Position numbers and translations under genes: made by a program. From Narthecium ossifragum (taxonomy: Eukaryota; Streptophyta; Magnoliopsida; Dioscoreales; Nartheciaceae), in NCBI GenBank assembly GCA_963920575.1, contig OY986972.1, positions 11,172,010 through 11,236,009 on the forward strand: a DNA stretch of 64,000 nt, given 5' to 3'. The notes under the pieces are model-generated. The model had not been told where the DNA came from. It did not search any database and saw nothing but the letters and a program-made list of their open reading frames with translations. Shown one piece after another: positions 33,406 to 45,939 of this stretch (positions are counted from its first letter, which is position 1; every line of letters starts with the position of its first letter).

Positions 33406-35844
33406 TTTGGTCTGCCTAACAAGTAGAAAGACGACGTGAGAAGTCGTACTCTGGCTCAAACGGTGCAATGCCGGTGCTGAGCTGTCAACTATTTTAGGAG
33501 GCGAACCCCACCCTGTGGTATGATCTTTTCGCCTGATATCCTCATAAGAACATGTGCTCCAAGCACATCACAATAGATCTGAATGGTCTTCTCTGACAGT
33601 CTCTCCATCTGTGCCGCGAGATGCTATGCTATAATCTGTACTCCTCAGTATCCCAGAGATGAAGTTCGTCGTACCATGGTGTCCACTCTGACACTAGAAA
33701 GGACTGCAACGGGGCTGCTATCTGTCGATACTCTGCCTCCCCCTCCTAACAGGTGAGGTAAAGAGGAAAGAACTCTGCATCTGGTGCCACCTATGCTGGC
33801 GACGAAGCCCATGTTACTTCCTCATGCCTCTGGGATGAACAACATCAAAGAAAGAGTGAGCATCACATATGATGTCCTCGCACAACTCTGAAACTGCTAC
33901 TCGGCCCCTGGAGCACAATAAACTGTCTACTAATGCCGTTACAAATATCTGTCGGCTCAATGTCGTCGTCGCTCCACATCGTCATTAGTCTGGCGCAAAC
34001 TATCGGGGTAGAGCTGCCTAATGATGTTTGGAATGATAGGTGATGTCTTGACAACCTCTGTTGACTAATTGAAAGAACAACGCGAACTGTCGTACTATGC
34101 CTCGAATGGTACATCAGTCAGAACTGACGACTACTGAAGTAGGCGGACTCCAGCACATGGGCGTACTCTTCCTAGCTGCCTACTGCATCGATGACACATG
34201 CCCTAAGCATGTCCTCCGTGATCTGGATCGTCCCCTCTGAGTCCTCAGTAATCTGGTGACGACATCCGCTATGCTATGCTTCCACTTCCGCTCAGACACT
34301 GGAAAGGCTGCAATGGGTCTACTATCTGCTGATGCTCCGCCTTCACCTCCTGGCAGGTGAAGTGGTGAGGACGAACTCTGCATCTCGTGCTACCAACACT
34401 GATGGCGGTCACAATATACCACCATGCCTCCGAGGTGGCCAACAAGGGAAAGAAGTAGTACGCTCGAACGCCGTCATTGCACAAATCTTGGAACTGCGGC
34501 TCGGCCTCTGAAGCACAACCTACTGCATGCTGATGCTGTCTGGCTCTCCTCCACATGCTGGGGATCAATCTAGGCACGGACCTCCGTAAGATTCGTGTCA
34601 TTGTTTCACATCACCATCACTCTAGACTGAAATGCTGACATCCTCTAAGTGGTAAGGAGTGTTGTCCAAACTGGATAATTGCCTCCATTTTCGCCACTGA
34701 CGGGTTGTCACTGCCACTAAAGTTGTTCTAATCTCTCTGGACCATCTGCTCAAAGTAACATCTACGGCATTGGCCTAAATTGAAAGGTGAAATACCCGAA
34801 AGTTCGAGACCTTTCTAACAACTACAAGTTGCTATCACTCTTAAAGGCACTGACGTAGTGACTTTAAGATAAGGAGGTCCAACCTCCTGGTCACTCTGGT
34901 CAACGGTCTTGGAGATGCTCCAGCCAAATCTCGAGTGCAGTTTTCGATCTCTGCCATCACATATCTGCTTCAAGCTCAGCTGGATCAACTAATTTGTCTA
35001 CTGCTGATACAATCTGTATTTCGTACTGAAAGCTATCATTGGGATGTCACAATCCTGAATCTTTATCTGCTTGTAGCTGGTGCGAAGTCCGACCTATGAG
35101 GAGGTCGACAAAACTCTGAGCTGACGAGTATCTCGGTGATGCATTGCAACGAGCACGTACTCCTCGGAGAACGGAAGGTTCGGGGACAGCCAGCTGAAGC
35201 TGCTGAGATAGCGGAAACTGCTGCACGCGGTCCAGCTGCTCATGGTCCGGAAGAGCGAACACACTTTATCAACGGTCGGCTCTACCCCAAATACAGCCCG
35301 ACCTACTTGGCCCCGAGGTCTCTGCGACACACTTACTGAAGACACTGGCTGAATTACTCCGAAGGCGGAAAATCCTGGAAGCTCCTCAAAGGACGGCTGC
35401 TCAAACAACAACACGAGGGAAATATGCTCTCCCGAGCACCCTCAAAACAAGGAGGGACGAGTTCAAAACATACTGGTGAACAGCCCTAGCTCTCTACAAC
35501 CAGAAGGCGCGCGAACCCACGACCTTCAACGAGAGCAAAACAACGCCATCAGGTGTACCCACAACACCTTCCCACGGCCATCAACGCAACTCGGTGTGCG
35601 ACCAACCAGCACAAACCGAGGAAGCCGTCGAACCCTAACGTGTCCCACACGTGGGCGACGGATACCTAGAGGTCTCCAACCTCTAGCAAATGCCCCGATA
35701 AGAGCAACCAACCCAAGCTCTTGTCCTAAATCGGTGGCTACTCCCAAAGCCACACCTGACTCTAGTTCCAAGCCAACACAGCTGCACGGAGACGAGTTAC
35801 AAGGGGGAAACACCCAACGCCACAAAAAAATCACGAGCCGCAAG
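33406..35844 (-). pseudogene. Highly eroded chromovirus gag-pol
   Basis: On the minus strand only scraps are readable: QEVKAEHQ...LLQPF and a VVTRLLRTQRG segment of integrase near 34200-34520, a VFALPDHEQ segment at the gag/protease boundary near 35230-35262, and FEELPGF-like text at 35340-35400. 35460-35844 has no recognisable domain. It probably belongs to the element whose 5' LTR is at 37644-39936. Confidence 0.55.
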
Positions 35845-35849
35845 GCACT

Positions 35850-37232
35850 TGATCGCTCACAAATGTCGTCGTTAAAACGTTGCAAACTCAATCAAATATT
35901 AAATTTATAATCCTTATTCAATCACTAAACTACTAGGTAGAATAATGTTGAAGTCGGGAGTTGATCCACAGGGAAAACGTTGGAAATCAAAATCAGTTCT
36001 CAAAACCCTAAAACAAAGGAAAAGAATCAAAGATAGAATAGAGTTATCTAAACTAATAAAGAAAAGAAATAAAAAGTTGATCAATTTGAATCAATGGAGT
36101 AGTTACTTAGGAATTACTCAATCCGCCCTAGTTTCATTATTAGTCTTCTCTAGTTATCATCTTGTTCCCTTCTCTCAACATTATGGATCATATGGCTACA
36201 AGCTCACATGAATCCCTAAAAGAAAGTTAATGTTCCCAACGGCATAACCTATGTTTGCTTGGCATAGATTGTCTTTGGTCATACAATTACTTTAAATTAT
36301 ACTACTCCTAATGACCTTGGTACAACCTATCTTCGCGTAGCTTAACTTATCTCAAAGGCAAACCAATAACTTCATGAAAACCATCTCATAAATCTCTACA
36401 ATCAATCACATAAATCATGTAGGACTGAAAGTACATCAAGGGAACTCGATTCCTTCAACTATATTAACAATAAAACCATATTTATGAGATCATGCATCGA
36501 GAAGTTTACAAGAATCAAACTAAAGAAAAACCAAAACTACACTAGGGTTTCATGAATAATCCTAAGTACAAGAATTAGCGACTCATCTTTTTGATGAAAG
36601 CCATCGGGTTGGAAAAGGAAGCTGTCACCATCCACATCCTCTCCATCTTTTTCTTCCTCCTCCAAAGATTGTCAAAAATATGCCAATTTTCGGCTAGAAT
36701 AACCCCCTTATGTATTAGAAACCCATGATCCTGGAATTAGGAGTTATAGTTGAACTTAAACTCTAATTTCTCTAAATTCCGGGCTACTGACGTCATCGGA
36801 GCGATCGATCGGACGCAAATCCGATCCATCACTCAAGTCGGTCTGACTGGGTCATTAACTGCCACATCATTAACAAATTTCTTCAGCTTTTCTCTCCAAC
36901 TTCCATACTTCTGACTTTGATTCAAACACTGGTGTCAATGTAGACCGAATCTCACAAAGTCTTCAACATGAAAGTTGTAGCTCTTGACGTCTTCTTACAT
37001 CTCCCAGAATGTCAGAATATTTGGAATTGTGTAGAATGTCTGGTGATTTATTTCCAAATAGTCGACGAAGCAGTCTTTTTGCAGAATTTAGTGATTTTTG
37101 GCCGAATTTCTGGTATTTCTTCTCAAATCCTATTTAAACCTGAAATCAAACAATACGATATCAAATACACCTACTCTAGGCCTAACATAAGTAATTTAAG
37201 GGATTTAATTAGGAATAATTAGTGACTTATCA
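35850..37232 (-). repeat. Solo LTR, 1383 bp, with GCACT target duplication
   Basis: TG...CA ends and GCACT on both sides (35845-35849, 37233-37237). Reversed it begins TGATAAGTCACTAAT and ends GAGCGATCA, the same ends as 47798-49237 in the opposite orientation. No internal region is present. The ends resemble Athila-type LTRs. One GATCGATC site with GAGC/GGAC flanks lies near 36800-36815. Confidence 0.88.
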
Positions 37233-37237
37233 GCACT

Positions 37238-37643
37238 CCGAAAGCTGAAAGCTGGAGGAAGGCGGCTCCGAAGCGAGCTGCTGCTGAAGGTGCTCTCTGC
37301 CAAGTAGTGCGTGAAACTCCGGTAAGACTGGTCGTTGCCTCGTCTCCAGGAAGGCTCTATCTGGAATCTGAATTCTCGCGTCTGCCACTGGTACCTACCC
37401 CAGCTGAGGCATCAACCCACTGCCCGGTCCACGCCGTGCGTCACGCCCGACTGCTCTGCGATAAGCGTCTCATGCCCCTCGCAACCAGCACCGTTGACGG
37501 AAAGGCTCCTGGCGGCTAGCACTCAAGCACCCTGTGGGTTCCCTCTCAGTCTGGCGGTTCAGGCTACCTCACAAAGTACTGGTACGACGCTGCTGCTGTC
37601 GCTGATGCTCAAACCACTAAACTCTACCAACGGCTACCCTGCC
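37238..37643 (-). pseudogene. Leader and gag start of a minus-strand chromovirus
   Basis: Adjacent to the inner end of the LTR at 37644. The primer site expected next to the LTR is not recognisable. Text is GC-rich with only short frames. Confidence 0.5.
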
Positions 37644-39936
37644 TGTCGCGCCCCGACCCGCGAAAGCCCAACCAAGCCAGGCGACGCGAACCGGAACCTA
37701 CAAAACGCGGAAAAATACGGCGAGGGTTCCCTCTAACCTATTGGTCTTCCTAGCAATTCATCAAAAACCCCCAATTAAAAGAAATGATTAAATAGCAGAA
37801 CCTCGAACCACAGATTTAAAACTCAAAGTGTTTAATATACATATCCTCGGAGAGGGGAAGATTCGAATACAACATTACTCCCGTAGGAGACTAACTAACC
37901 AAAGGTAAAAAGCAATAAAGATCGCCACCTCTCAAAGTCCACCAGGCGCTGCCGCACCGCCGACCAACTGCCCGGTAGGGGCCACAGAGGAAGAACTGAC
38001 GCCTGCACCTGCAAAACGCAGCCCGGGTAGGTGTGAACACTAAGCTCAGTAGGGTTCTACACTACGACACACAGAAGGAAGAGGGAAACGCAAAAGTATC
38101 ACCCTCAAGTAGGACCTGGGTGTATACAGGGGTCCCATAACCCCACCGCGTGTCCCTGAGGCCCAGGAGCAGCACTCAGTAAGCTCAACTAACACTGCTG
38201 ACTCACATGCAGGAAGCCGACACTGCAGGTGGGAAAAGGCACCGCTGAGGGGGCCTCTCCACCACTCAAGAGTCAACACAGTGGAACACCGGCTACACCT
38301 CAGCATCCGAGTCGAGGCCGACACGACCTCTACAATCATCAAGCAACAAGTGTACCAGTCATCTAAGCCTATCATCGAATCGACTGGACACCACCATTTG
38401 AACCGGGTCCAAACTACCCAACCCCGGTCCTAGGGCTAAGTCCGAGCTTCCAGCCTCGGGACGGTGACCCACAGATCACCCACGCCCTAACCAATGCAAA
38501 TAATGCACAAATCAACAATGCATGCTATGACATACACAAATAGGAGATAGGCATGCAACAGTATGTTAAGGGTAGCATACAAGTCAACTAGATCGCTGCA
38601 GCGGTACTACCGACCACTGCCAGCCGATCCGCAGCAGGTCTCGGCATTAAGACGGTACCGCGACTGTCACCCGTGGACTCCTGCAGCGGGAAGCAACCCC
38701 GAAAACGATGATGAACAGTAAACAATATAATATTATATTCTGAAATATAATATTATATTCAAAACACTCAAAGCCTCTACTTAGGGGCTAATTGATCCCG
38801 TCGATCCGATGTCTAAACGACGTCGGATTCAAGATCCAACTCAGTAATCAGTAGGTATACATACCAGGATCAACATATCCAAAATCCATAAACATCCAAC
38901 GGTTGGATTAACGGAAAAACACTAATCAAAACCGCTAATCAAACTAACTTACCAATTAATTTTTACAACGCAGCCCTCCAGTAAAACATTCATAACAAAT
39001 CGTAGGAAAATTGAAAAATTATGAAATTAGTTGGGTTAGAGAGTAACTTCAAAGATCTACAACTCTTATGCTCATCACAACCCAAGCTCATGTACGTACC
39101 GGCCGGAAAACACGCCGTAAGCCGGCTGTTCTTCAAGAACAGCAGAAACCAGAAAATCCGAGCTTAATCATGCATAAAACCTACTAAGATCTCAAACAAG
39201 AAACTCAGATCAGAAATTCTACTAGGCATGAGTAATCCAACAAGACAAAGATCAACAAGATCCAACGGCTAGATCTAGAGAAACCCATTAAAGAACATCA
39301 GTAGGTAGAACACCTACCGAAGAACGCTTTCCTCGGCTGATCCCTCGCAACCAGTCACCAACAAGCCTCCAAACCACACCAGGAGCTTTCCTCTTGTTGC
39401 CACGGATCCAACGAGCCTTAGAACACCCAAAATGATGGTCGGAGGAGGGAGAACGGAGGAGAAGAAGCTCGCCGGCGGGAAGAGGAGAGAAAACAGAGCT
39501 TTCGGGTGAGGAGAAAGAAGAAGAAGAAGAAGGAAGGAGGGGAAGGAGAAAAGGAGGAAAGGGGGAGGGGACAGCCAGGAAAGAGGGGAGAAAGGCGAAG
39601 GAGGGGAGGGAAAGTCCTCCCCTTCTGACAGGAGAGAGCGACGGCCAACGGCGGCCGTCCTCGCGAAGCAGAAAAAGCCACCGACCCGAGTCCGATCGAT
39701 CGCTCCAACGAGCGATCGATCGCTCAAGGGTCGTCAGCTGCCCCAAAGGCAAGCTTCCGCGCGCCCGAGCTGGGATCTTTCGATCCCGGGTCCACCTAGC
39801 CATTCTAAACAAACACTAATAAATACAAGGTCAGTGTGTGCACACGCGGGTGTAAAACAAACCAACAAGGCGTAATTTACCAAATTGCCCTTACGGTCTA
39901 CAACGAGCCACAGGGGTAGAGGGTCAGCTCCTCACA
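37644..39936 (-). repeat. Complete Tekay-like LTR, 2293 bp
   Basis: Reversed: TGTGAGGAGCTGACC at 39936 to GGGGCGCGACA at 37644. Features: an ACCGATC/GCGATCGATCGC palindrome pair at 39690-39727, a strongly purine-rich stretch at 39430-39610, and two AATATAATATTATATT palindromes at about 38727-38762. It is the same family as 61932-63810. Orientation and the leader to its left make it a 5' LTR. Confidence 0.82.
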
Positions 39937-40001
39937 TTGCCGCTCCTCAGAAGCAGGAACGACAACCCCGAAACTCACCACGACCACCGACCAACAGTCT
40001 G

Positions 40002-43000
40002 GTGTCGAAATCATACAATTATTACATTTCTCAAATGTCTACATTAAAAAATATTACAAATTTCTCAAATAACTGAATCAATAATCATACAATTCTGTTC
40101 TCGAATATTTCAGATTATACACCAATTTATACATCACTGATTAAAACTGTAAATTAACTGTAGAAGAACTCCTCAAAGCTCCAAGTCCTCGATCACCTCG
40201 AAATATCGCGCCATCTTCTAGAAGAACACCTGAAAGAAGGAACTAAATCTACCAGCATCGTCGATGCAACCAAGGTAGGGTGAGCAACAATGCCCAGTTG
40301 GGTTCTACTCTACGGCGCACAGAAAGGAAGGGAAACAACAACTGTGTCGTTTGATGAATAAATTTTATATCTCGCAAGTATATAAATCGGTGTAATCAGT
40401 ATAGTAGCAAGACGAGTATCGTACCCACAGAGATTTGTAAAGATTATTAGAGTGAAGTGCTAAAGAACAGAAAAGAAAGAAAATAAGGAAGGGAAAATAG
40501 AAATATGAAGTCTCCAAAATAGATGATCTAATAACGAAATAAGAAAACGATGGAAATATGATGGATGAATACTAAGGTTCCAATTTCACCATAACATCCT
40601 CATTCTATGCATTGAGTCAATCAAGATCGCAGTTTAATTCCAAGGGCTCGCTCTTCCGGTATGATGATCCGTTCGATCGCGGTCTTCACCAAGTACCCTC
40701 AATTAACCCTAGTTAATGAACCCATAGCTAAGGGTCAATCAAGAATCCATTAAGCTCTAAAGAACAATTATGAACCAAGAAGTGTCTTAGCTTGAACCCG
40801 GCTTCGACTAAATCTCATTCATTCATAGATCCTGCAAGATTTGGGAATGAACCCTCGCCCAATCTCACATAAAACAATCTATAATACTTCTATTGGCCAG
40901 ATAAAGGTATTTAAGGTTTCAGTTATAATAATGAATGAAACAAGGAAAATAAACTGATTAAATATTCATGATCCAATAACACAGAATGATTCAGTTAGGG
41001 CTACATCGGTACCTTAGAAAAGAACTAGCCACTCATGTTCATCATGAGGGCAACAAAACTAATGAAGAAATAAGATGAGAAAAACAAAAGAAAATCAAGC
41101 TTGGAACCCGTCTCCTCTCCTCCAAACGCTGCCAAAAAGTCGCCCTAAATCTCCCCAAGAAGTCTATTTATAGGCTTTTGTGAAACCCTAACTCGGATTA
41201 GATCTCAGCCCTTGATCTTTCCCGCAGAGCCAAAAGAGATCGATCCCCCTTTGAAAAGAGATCGATCTTCTTTCTTTTCTCAATTTTCGTAACCTGGTTC
41301 GCCCCGACTAAGATCGATCTCTTTAAAGAAAGGATCGATTTCTTTCTCCGTCAACTAGGCTCCTTCCAAACCGCCCAGGTTCAGATCGATCTTTTCAAGG
41401 AAGAGATCGATCTCTTTCATCAATTGTTGACAACGCCCACAAAGAATCGATTTTTCTAGTAAAGAAGATCGATCTTTTATTTCCTGCATCTTTCTTCTGC
41501 TATTCTGTCATGCGCACTAGTACGAAAAACACTATAACTTCCTCTATGCAGCTCCAAATCACGAACCGTAAAATTTTCCCGAAACTAGACTTCAAGATCT
41601 TTCTAAGGGTGTATGGTACATCGTCTGGTTCTTCATGAGCAGGTACAGTTTAATCTTTCAAGTTGATTCATGTAATCTTTTCATCTTCTTTGCTCCTTTT
41701 CCCTGCATTTTCCAAACAACCTTGTGAAGCAACATATAAATCTAAAAATAGTAATAAAGATATTGATTAAGGATAATAATCAAGCAATTGAAATGGTTAT
41801 AAGGCTGTTCAGAGTGTACTTTTATGCACTCATCACATCTCCGCCTAAGTCTAAGATATGCCAAGGGGATCCATAACCCCGTCGATTCCCGAGGGCTTCA
41901 GTCCAGGTTCCACCCTCAACCAAGAACAAATGAGAGGAAACAAAGACTGCGGGCTCCTGTCCAGGTACCACCCTGCCAAGTTGTACCATCTCTTGCGGGG
42001 GACACACAAGTCAGGGACATCGGCATCCATTCTTAGAACTTGGAATTGGAGACCCAAAACGACCTCTACACCTCAAATACAATGATAAACTGTATATAGT
42101 CGGCTATAACAATAACCTCAAATGATATCAGACATAACCATTGATGATAATCACGTCCTAATCCTCAACTACCCAAAACCCCGGTCCTAGTGCTAGATTT
42201 GGGCTACCTGAGAACCCCGGATCGGCGATCGGATCCATCGCCTACCACGTAGCCTGAATGCCTCTAATGCAAGCATCATGCATGAGCCTATCCAAACAAC
42301 TAAGCCTAGGTGTCCCTACATGTCATAACAAAAAACCATAGTCCAACATACTGAGGCAGCATGACAACGAGCTAAAAGAGTAATTAATTAAACATCAGCA
42401 ACCAAAACACGTCAAGAGACAATATTTGTCTACACGTCCAATCCATGCATAATATCATTCAACAAACAAGGGCACACATTCGGCCCATTTAATCTATACA
42501 TTCCCAGGGGCATCACTTCCTTGGTTATCCCACAAATAAATAAAACGGGCACACAGCCGGCCCTAGGCTTAATCATAATACAGAAATACATGAATGATGT
42601 GATTAATAAGAGATTGCACGGACTGAGTTGATAAAGGAACAATTTAATGTTAATGAGTAACGAATAATCACGGAGATACTAGGTCAAACAATTACACCAG
42701 ATCAATTCGACAGTAATTAAGAGAAAACATTACAAAAATCAACTCGCAATTAGTCCAATTAGAAACCGACGAAAAATACGAAAACCCACCACCGGCAGAT
42801 CAACATCTCAGCAGTAATAAAACATACCCAAGGATGAATTAGAAGCAATTCAAAGGAAGGGGAGGGCATGAAAGTTAAACATCGTAGAAAAAACACGACT
42901 ATCGATCAAACCACAATCTCAGTCAAACTCAATCGATCAAGCTGAAGGGTAGTGGGGAAAGCTACAATTGACCCTATAATCATCATCCCAATCATGAATA

Positions 43001-44432
43001 CCTACTATCAAACTTCAGCAACAAGGGCAAAGCCACGAGCACCTTGTCGGCAAGTAACCGATTACACAGGGACAACCAGCAATGGTCAACTGCCCTATGA
43101 CCACTCAACCCACTGGTTTAATTCCAAAACCGGGAAGCAAAGGATGGCAGACCATAACCAGCAAATGGTCTAACCATCGATCCAAGAACAAGGGTCACTG
43201 ATAAGAACTCCAGGATCAACAGTTGATCCAAAGGAGATCACATAGGTGCAGCGAACTAATCGAGCTAAGAAGATCCAAACGATGGCTAATAAATCACAAC
43301 TAAACACCATAACAACGGTTAGACTTTAGAGAGGGACTAGTGGGAGATCCAACTATCTATAAGTCAAGAATAGAGGAAGGAGAAAGGAACACAGAGGAGA
43401 AACTCCAGTAGAAAACCAATAAAATGCAACATCTCCAAACAGCCCACGGTAGCAAGAAGAGGAAGAAGAAGTATCACCAAAGGCCACTAGAGAACAGAAG
43501 CCCAAACACCAGCCAAGCCACGGAAGAACAGAGCAAAAGTAACAATCTCAAGCTAAGGCATCAAAAACCGGCAAAAACCATAGAAAAAGGGAAGCAATCT
43601 TGTAGAGGAAGCCACGAAAGCAACAAGGAAGAAATCCAGAAAGCAAAGCCATCATGCATCCAAGAAAACCTATTCTAGTCTAGTAGAGTCTAATCAAGAG
43701 ATTAGATAAGAACCCTACCTCTGGATCATGCGGAACCTCCTTCTCCGATCGTCGATGACGTCGCCTTCGGTCCCCTCTAATCATGGCCGTCATCTCTCTC
43801 TGGCGTCGTTGCCAAGCTCCATCTTCGCATTCGACGGGAGGGACCCAACCGTCGCTCTCTCCTCCAACCACGGTTGTCGTAGCTAGGATCTCCACCCAGT
43901 CACCAGGCTCGTTGTCGCTGAAGAAGAAGGCCCAGCCTTCGTCGTCGAGCTCCTCTCTAGTCGCCTCTCCAACCGCGGCCGCCGCCGTCGCCAAGCTCCT
44001 CTCCGACCGCGGGACTCTCTCCCTCTCGATCGGGTTGCCGGCGAGTCTCCTTCCTCTCTCTCTCTCAAAGTGGATCGCGGTGGATGCTCTCACGAGAGAG
44101 AAGGGATTAAGGGAGGGTTTTATATGATCAGCTTAAGTTAGATCCTGGCCATCCGATCAGCCTAAGCTAATCTCAACTGCCCAAGTCCAGATCTTTACGA
44201 TCTGACCCAGATCCTCCGATCTAGGGTACTCCTAATGGTCTAATCAAGCACATACATCATCACAAGGTTGTGTGTGTGCAACGCATGTGCGAAACCAACT
44301 CCGCCAAGGCTAATTTACCAAATTACCCCCGAAGTCGCAACGATCAAAGGAGATCGCGCAGCACGGTCAACCGAGCCAAACCGGACCCTTGACCGACGCG
44401 GTCGGACCGGGTTGGAGGTACGGGTCCTCACA
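40002..44432 (-). repeat. Long LTR (second Tekay-like family), interrupted
   Basis: Homologous in reverse to the complete 3.24-kb LTR at 50004-53244: terminus TGTGAGGACCCGTACC at 44432, then matching text to about 40002. The last ~180 bp are missing, and 39937-40001 is unassigned. It is interrupted by an Athila-type LTR at 40352-41835. Confidence 0.75.
40352..41835 (-). repeat. Athila-type solo LTR inside another LTR, 1484 bp
   Basis: Reversed it begins TGATGAGTGCATAAAAG at 41835, like the Athila LTR at 6135, and ends at TCATCA near 40352. The TATA box is near 41163-41172 on the minus strand. An array of AGATCGATCT palindromes lies at 41225-41480, directly upstream of it. No matching target duplication is visible (TCGTT against CATCT). 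Confidence 0.75.
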
Positions 44433-45257
44433 AGTTTGGACCAGGTTTGAATAGTGGTGTACAGTCGAATTCGATGATAGGCCTAGATGACTTGTACACC
44501 TATTGCTTGATGATTGTAGAGGTCGTGTTGGCCTCGAGTCGGATTCTGAGGTGTTGCCGGTGTCTAGTTGTGACGGCTCTTGAGTAGAGGGTGTGGCTAC
44601 TCAATGGTGCCATTTCTTGCCAGCAGTGTCGGTTACCTGTTTGTGAGTCAGCAGTGTTGTTTTTCTGCTTACTGAGCGTGACCCATCATGTGACCAGTTC
44701 TTCTGGAAGATCATGATCGTGGACCTCAGGGACACACGGTGGGGTTATGTGACCCCTCTGTACACCCAGGCTTTGCTCGGGGGCGACACTATTGTGTTTC
44801 CCTCTTCCTTCTGTGTGTCATAGTGTAGTTTTCCTGCTGAGCTTAGTTGCTCACTCTTACCCGGGCTGCATTTTGCAGGTGCATGCGTTAGCTCCATTTC
44901 GGTGGCCTCTACCAGGCAGTTGGTCGGCGGTGCAGCGGCATCAAACGGAGTCTGAGAGGTGGTGATCCTTTACAGCTTTCGAACCCTTTGTTAGTTAGTC
45001 TCCTACGGGAATATATAATGTTGTACTTGGATCTTGCCCTCTTCGAGGTTATGCATTTATATTAAACTTTTGGGTATACTAATCTTTGGTTTGAGGTTTT
45101 GTTAATTATAGGTTTGTTAAAATTGAGGGCTTGTTTGATGAATTGTTTAGGGAGACCAATAGGTTAGAGGGAACCGTCGCCAAATTTTTCCGTGGTTTGT
45201 TAGGTTCCGGTTCACGTCGCCCGCCCTGGTTGGGCTTTCGCGGGTCAGGGCGCGACA
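44433..45257 (+). repeat. 3' part of a Tekay-like LTR
   Basis: Matches 26590-27344 and ends GGGCGCGACA at 45257. It is cut on the left by the LTR ending at 44432. It is followed not by a primer site but directly by integrase coding, so the junction is a rearrangement. Confidence 0.75.
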
Positions 45258-45840
45258 CCCAGAGTGCTGGACAGAGGTTGGAGAAGCACCACTCACCGGT
45301 CCAGACATTGTCAGGTGATCGTTAGAGAGGCTGGTGCAGATCAGGCAGAGACTTTTGACGACTCAGAGCCGACAAAAGAGTTATGCGGATCAGAGGCGAT
45401 GACCGCTAGAGTTTGCAGTCGGCGATAGAGTGTTCCTGCGAGCATCGCCGTACATATGGTTAATTAGGTTTGGCAGAGGTGGTAAGTTGGCGTCGAGATT
45501 CGTCGGGCCGTTTGAGATCCTAGAGAGGATTGGTGAGGTAGCTTACCGCCTGGATCTTCCTCATCACATGTCAGGTGTGCATCCGACATTCCATGTATCG
45601 ATATTGACGAAGTATCACCCGAACCCGTCTCATGTCATCTATGTGGATGATATCGAGCTTGAGGCAGACGCGACATTCGTTGAGTAACCAGCTAGGGTAC
45701 TTGATCGGAGAGATCAGGACTTGCGGGGCAAGTCGATTCCCTTGGTCAATATACTGTGGAGGCATAGAGGTATCGAGGAGATGACCTGGGAGCGCGAGGC
45801 GCGCATGCAGCAAGAGTATCCGCATTTGTTTTCTTCTCGA
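45258..45840 (+). pseudogene. Chromovirus integrase C-terminus with chromodomain
   Basis: Integrase C-terminal text at 45430-45680 (RFGRGGKLASRFVGPFEILERIGEVAYRL, HVSILTKYHPNPSHV) leads into a chromodomain (LRGKSIPLVNILWRHRGIEEMTWE) to about 45830. A TAA stop at 45686-45688 interrupts it, and 45258-45429 has frame breaks. Chromodomains direct integration to marked chromatin in this lineage. The 3' LTR follows 100 bp downstream. Confidence 0.82.
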
Positions 45841-45939
45841 TGTAGCCTTTGTCCTATCTTCTACTATAGTTTCTTTTTCTGTTTCCGAGCCCTACCTTCA
45901 TCGAATATGGGGATGAGATTTCCTTTAAGGGTATTAGGA

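Noticed and set aside
39288..39812. Ser/Pro/Leu-rich ORF of 174 codons on the minus strand (also 62977-63517)
   Set aside because: It is the purine-rich stretch of the LTR read in reverse; no domain, and the sister copy does not preserve the protein.
40347..41840. A 5-bp target duplication for the solo LTR at 40352-41835
   Set aside because: TCGTT and CATCT do not match; I keep the LTR call on its ends alone.
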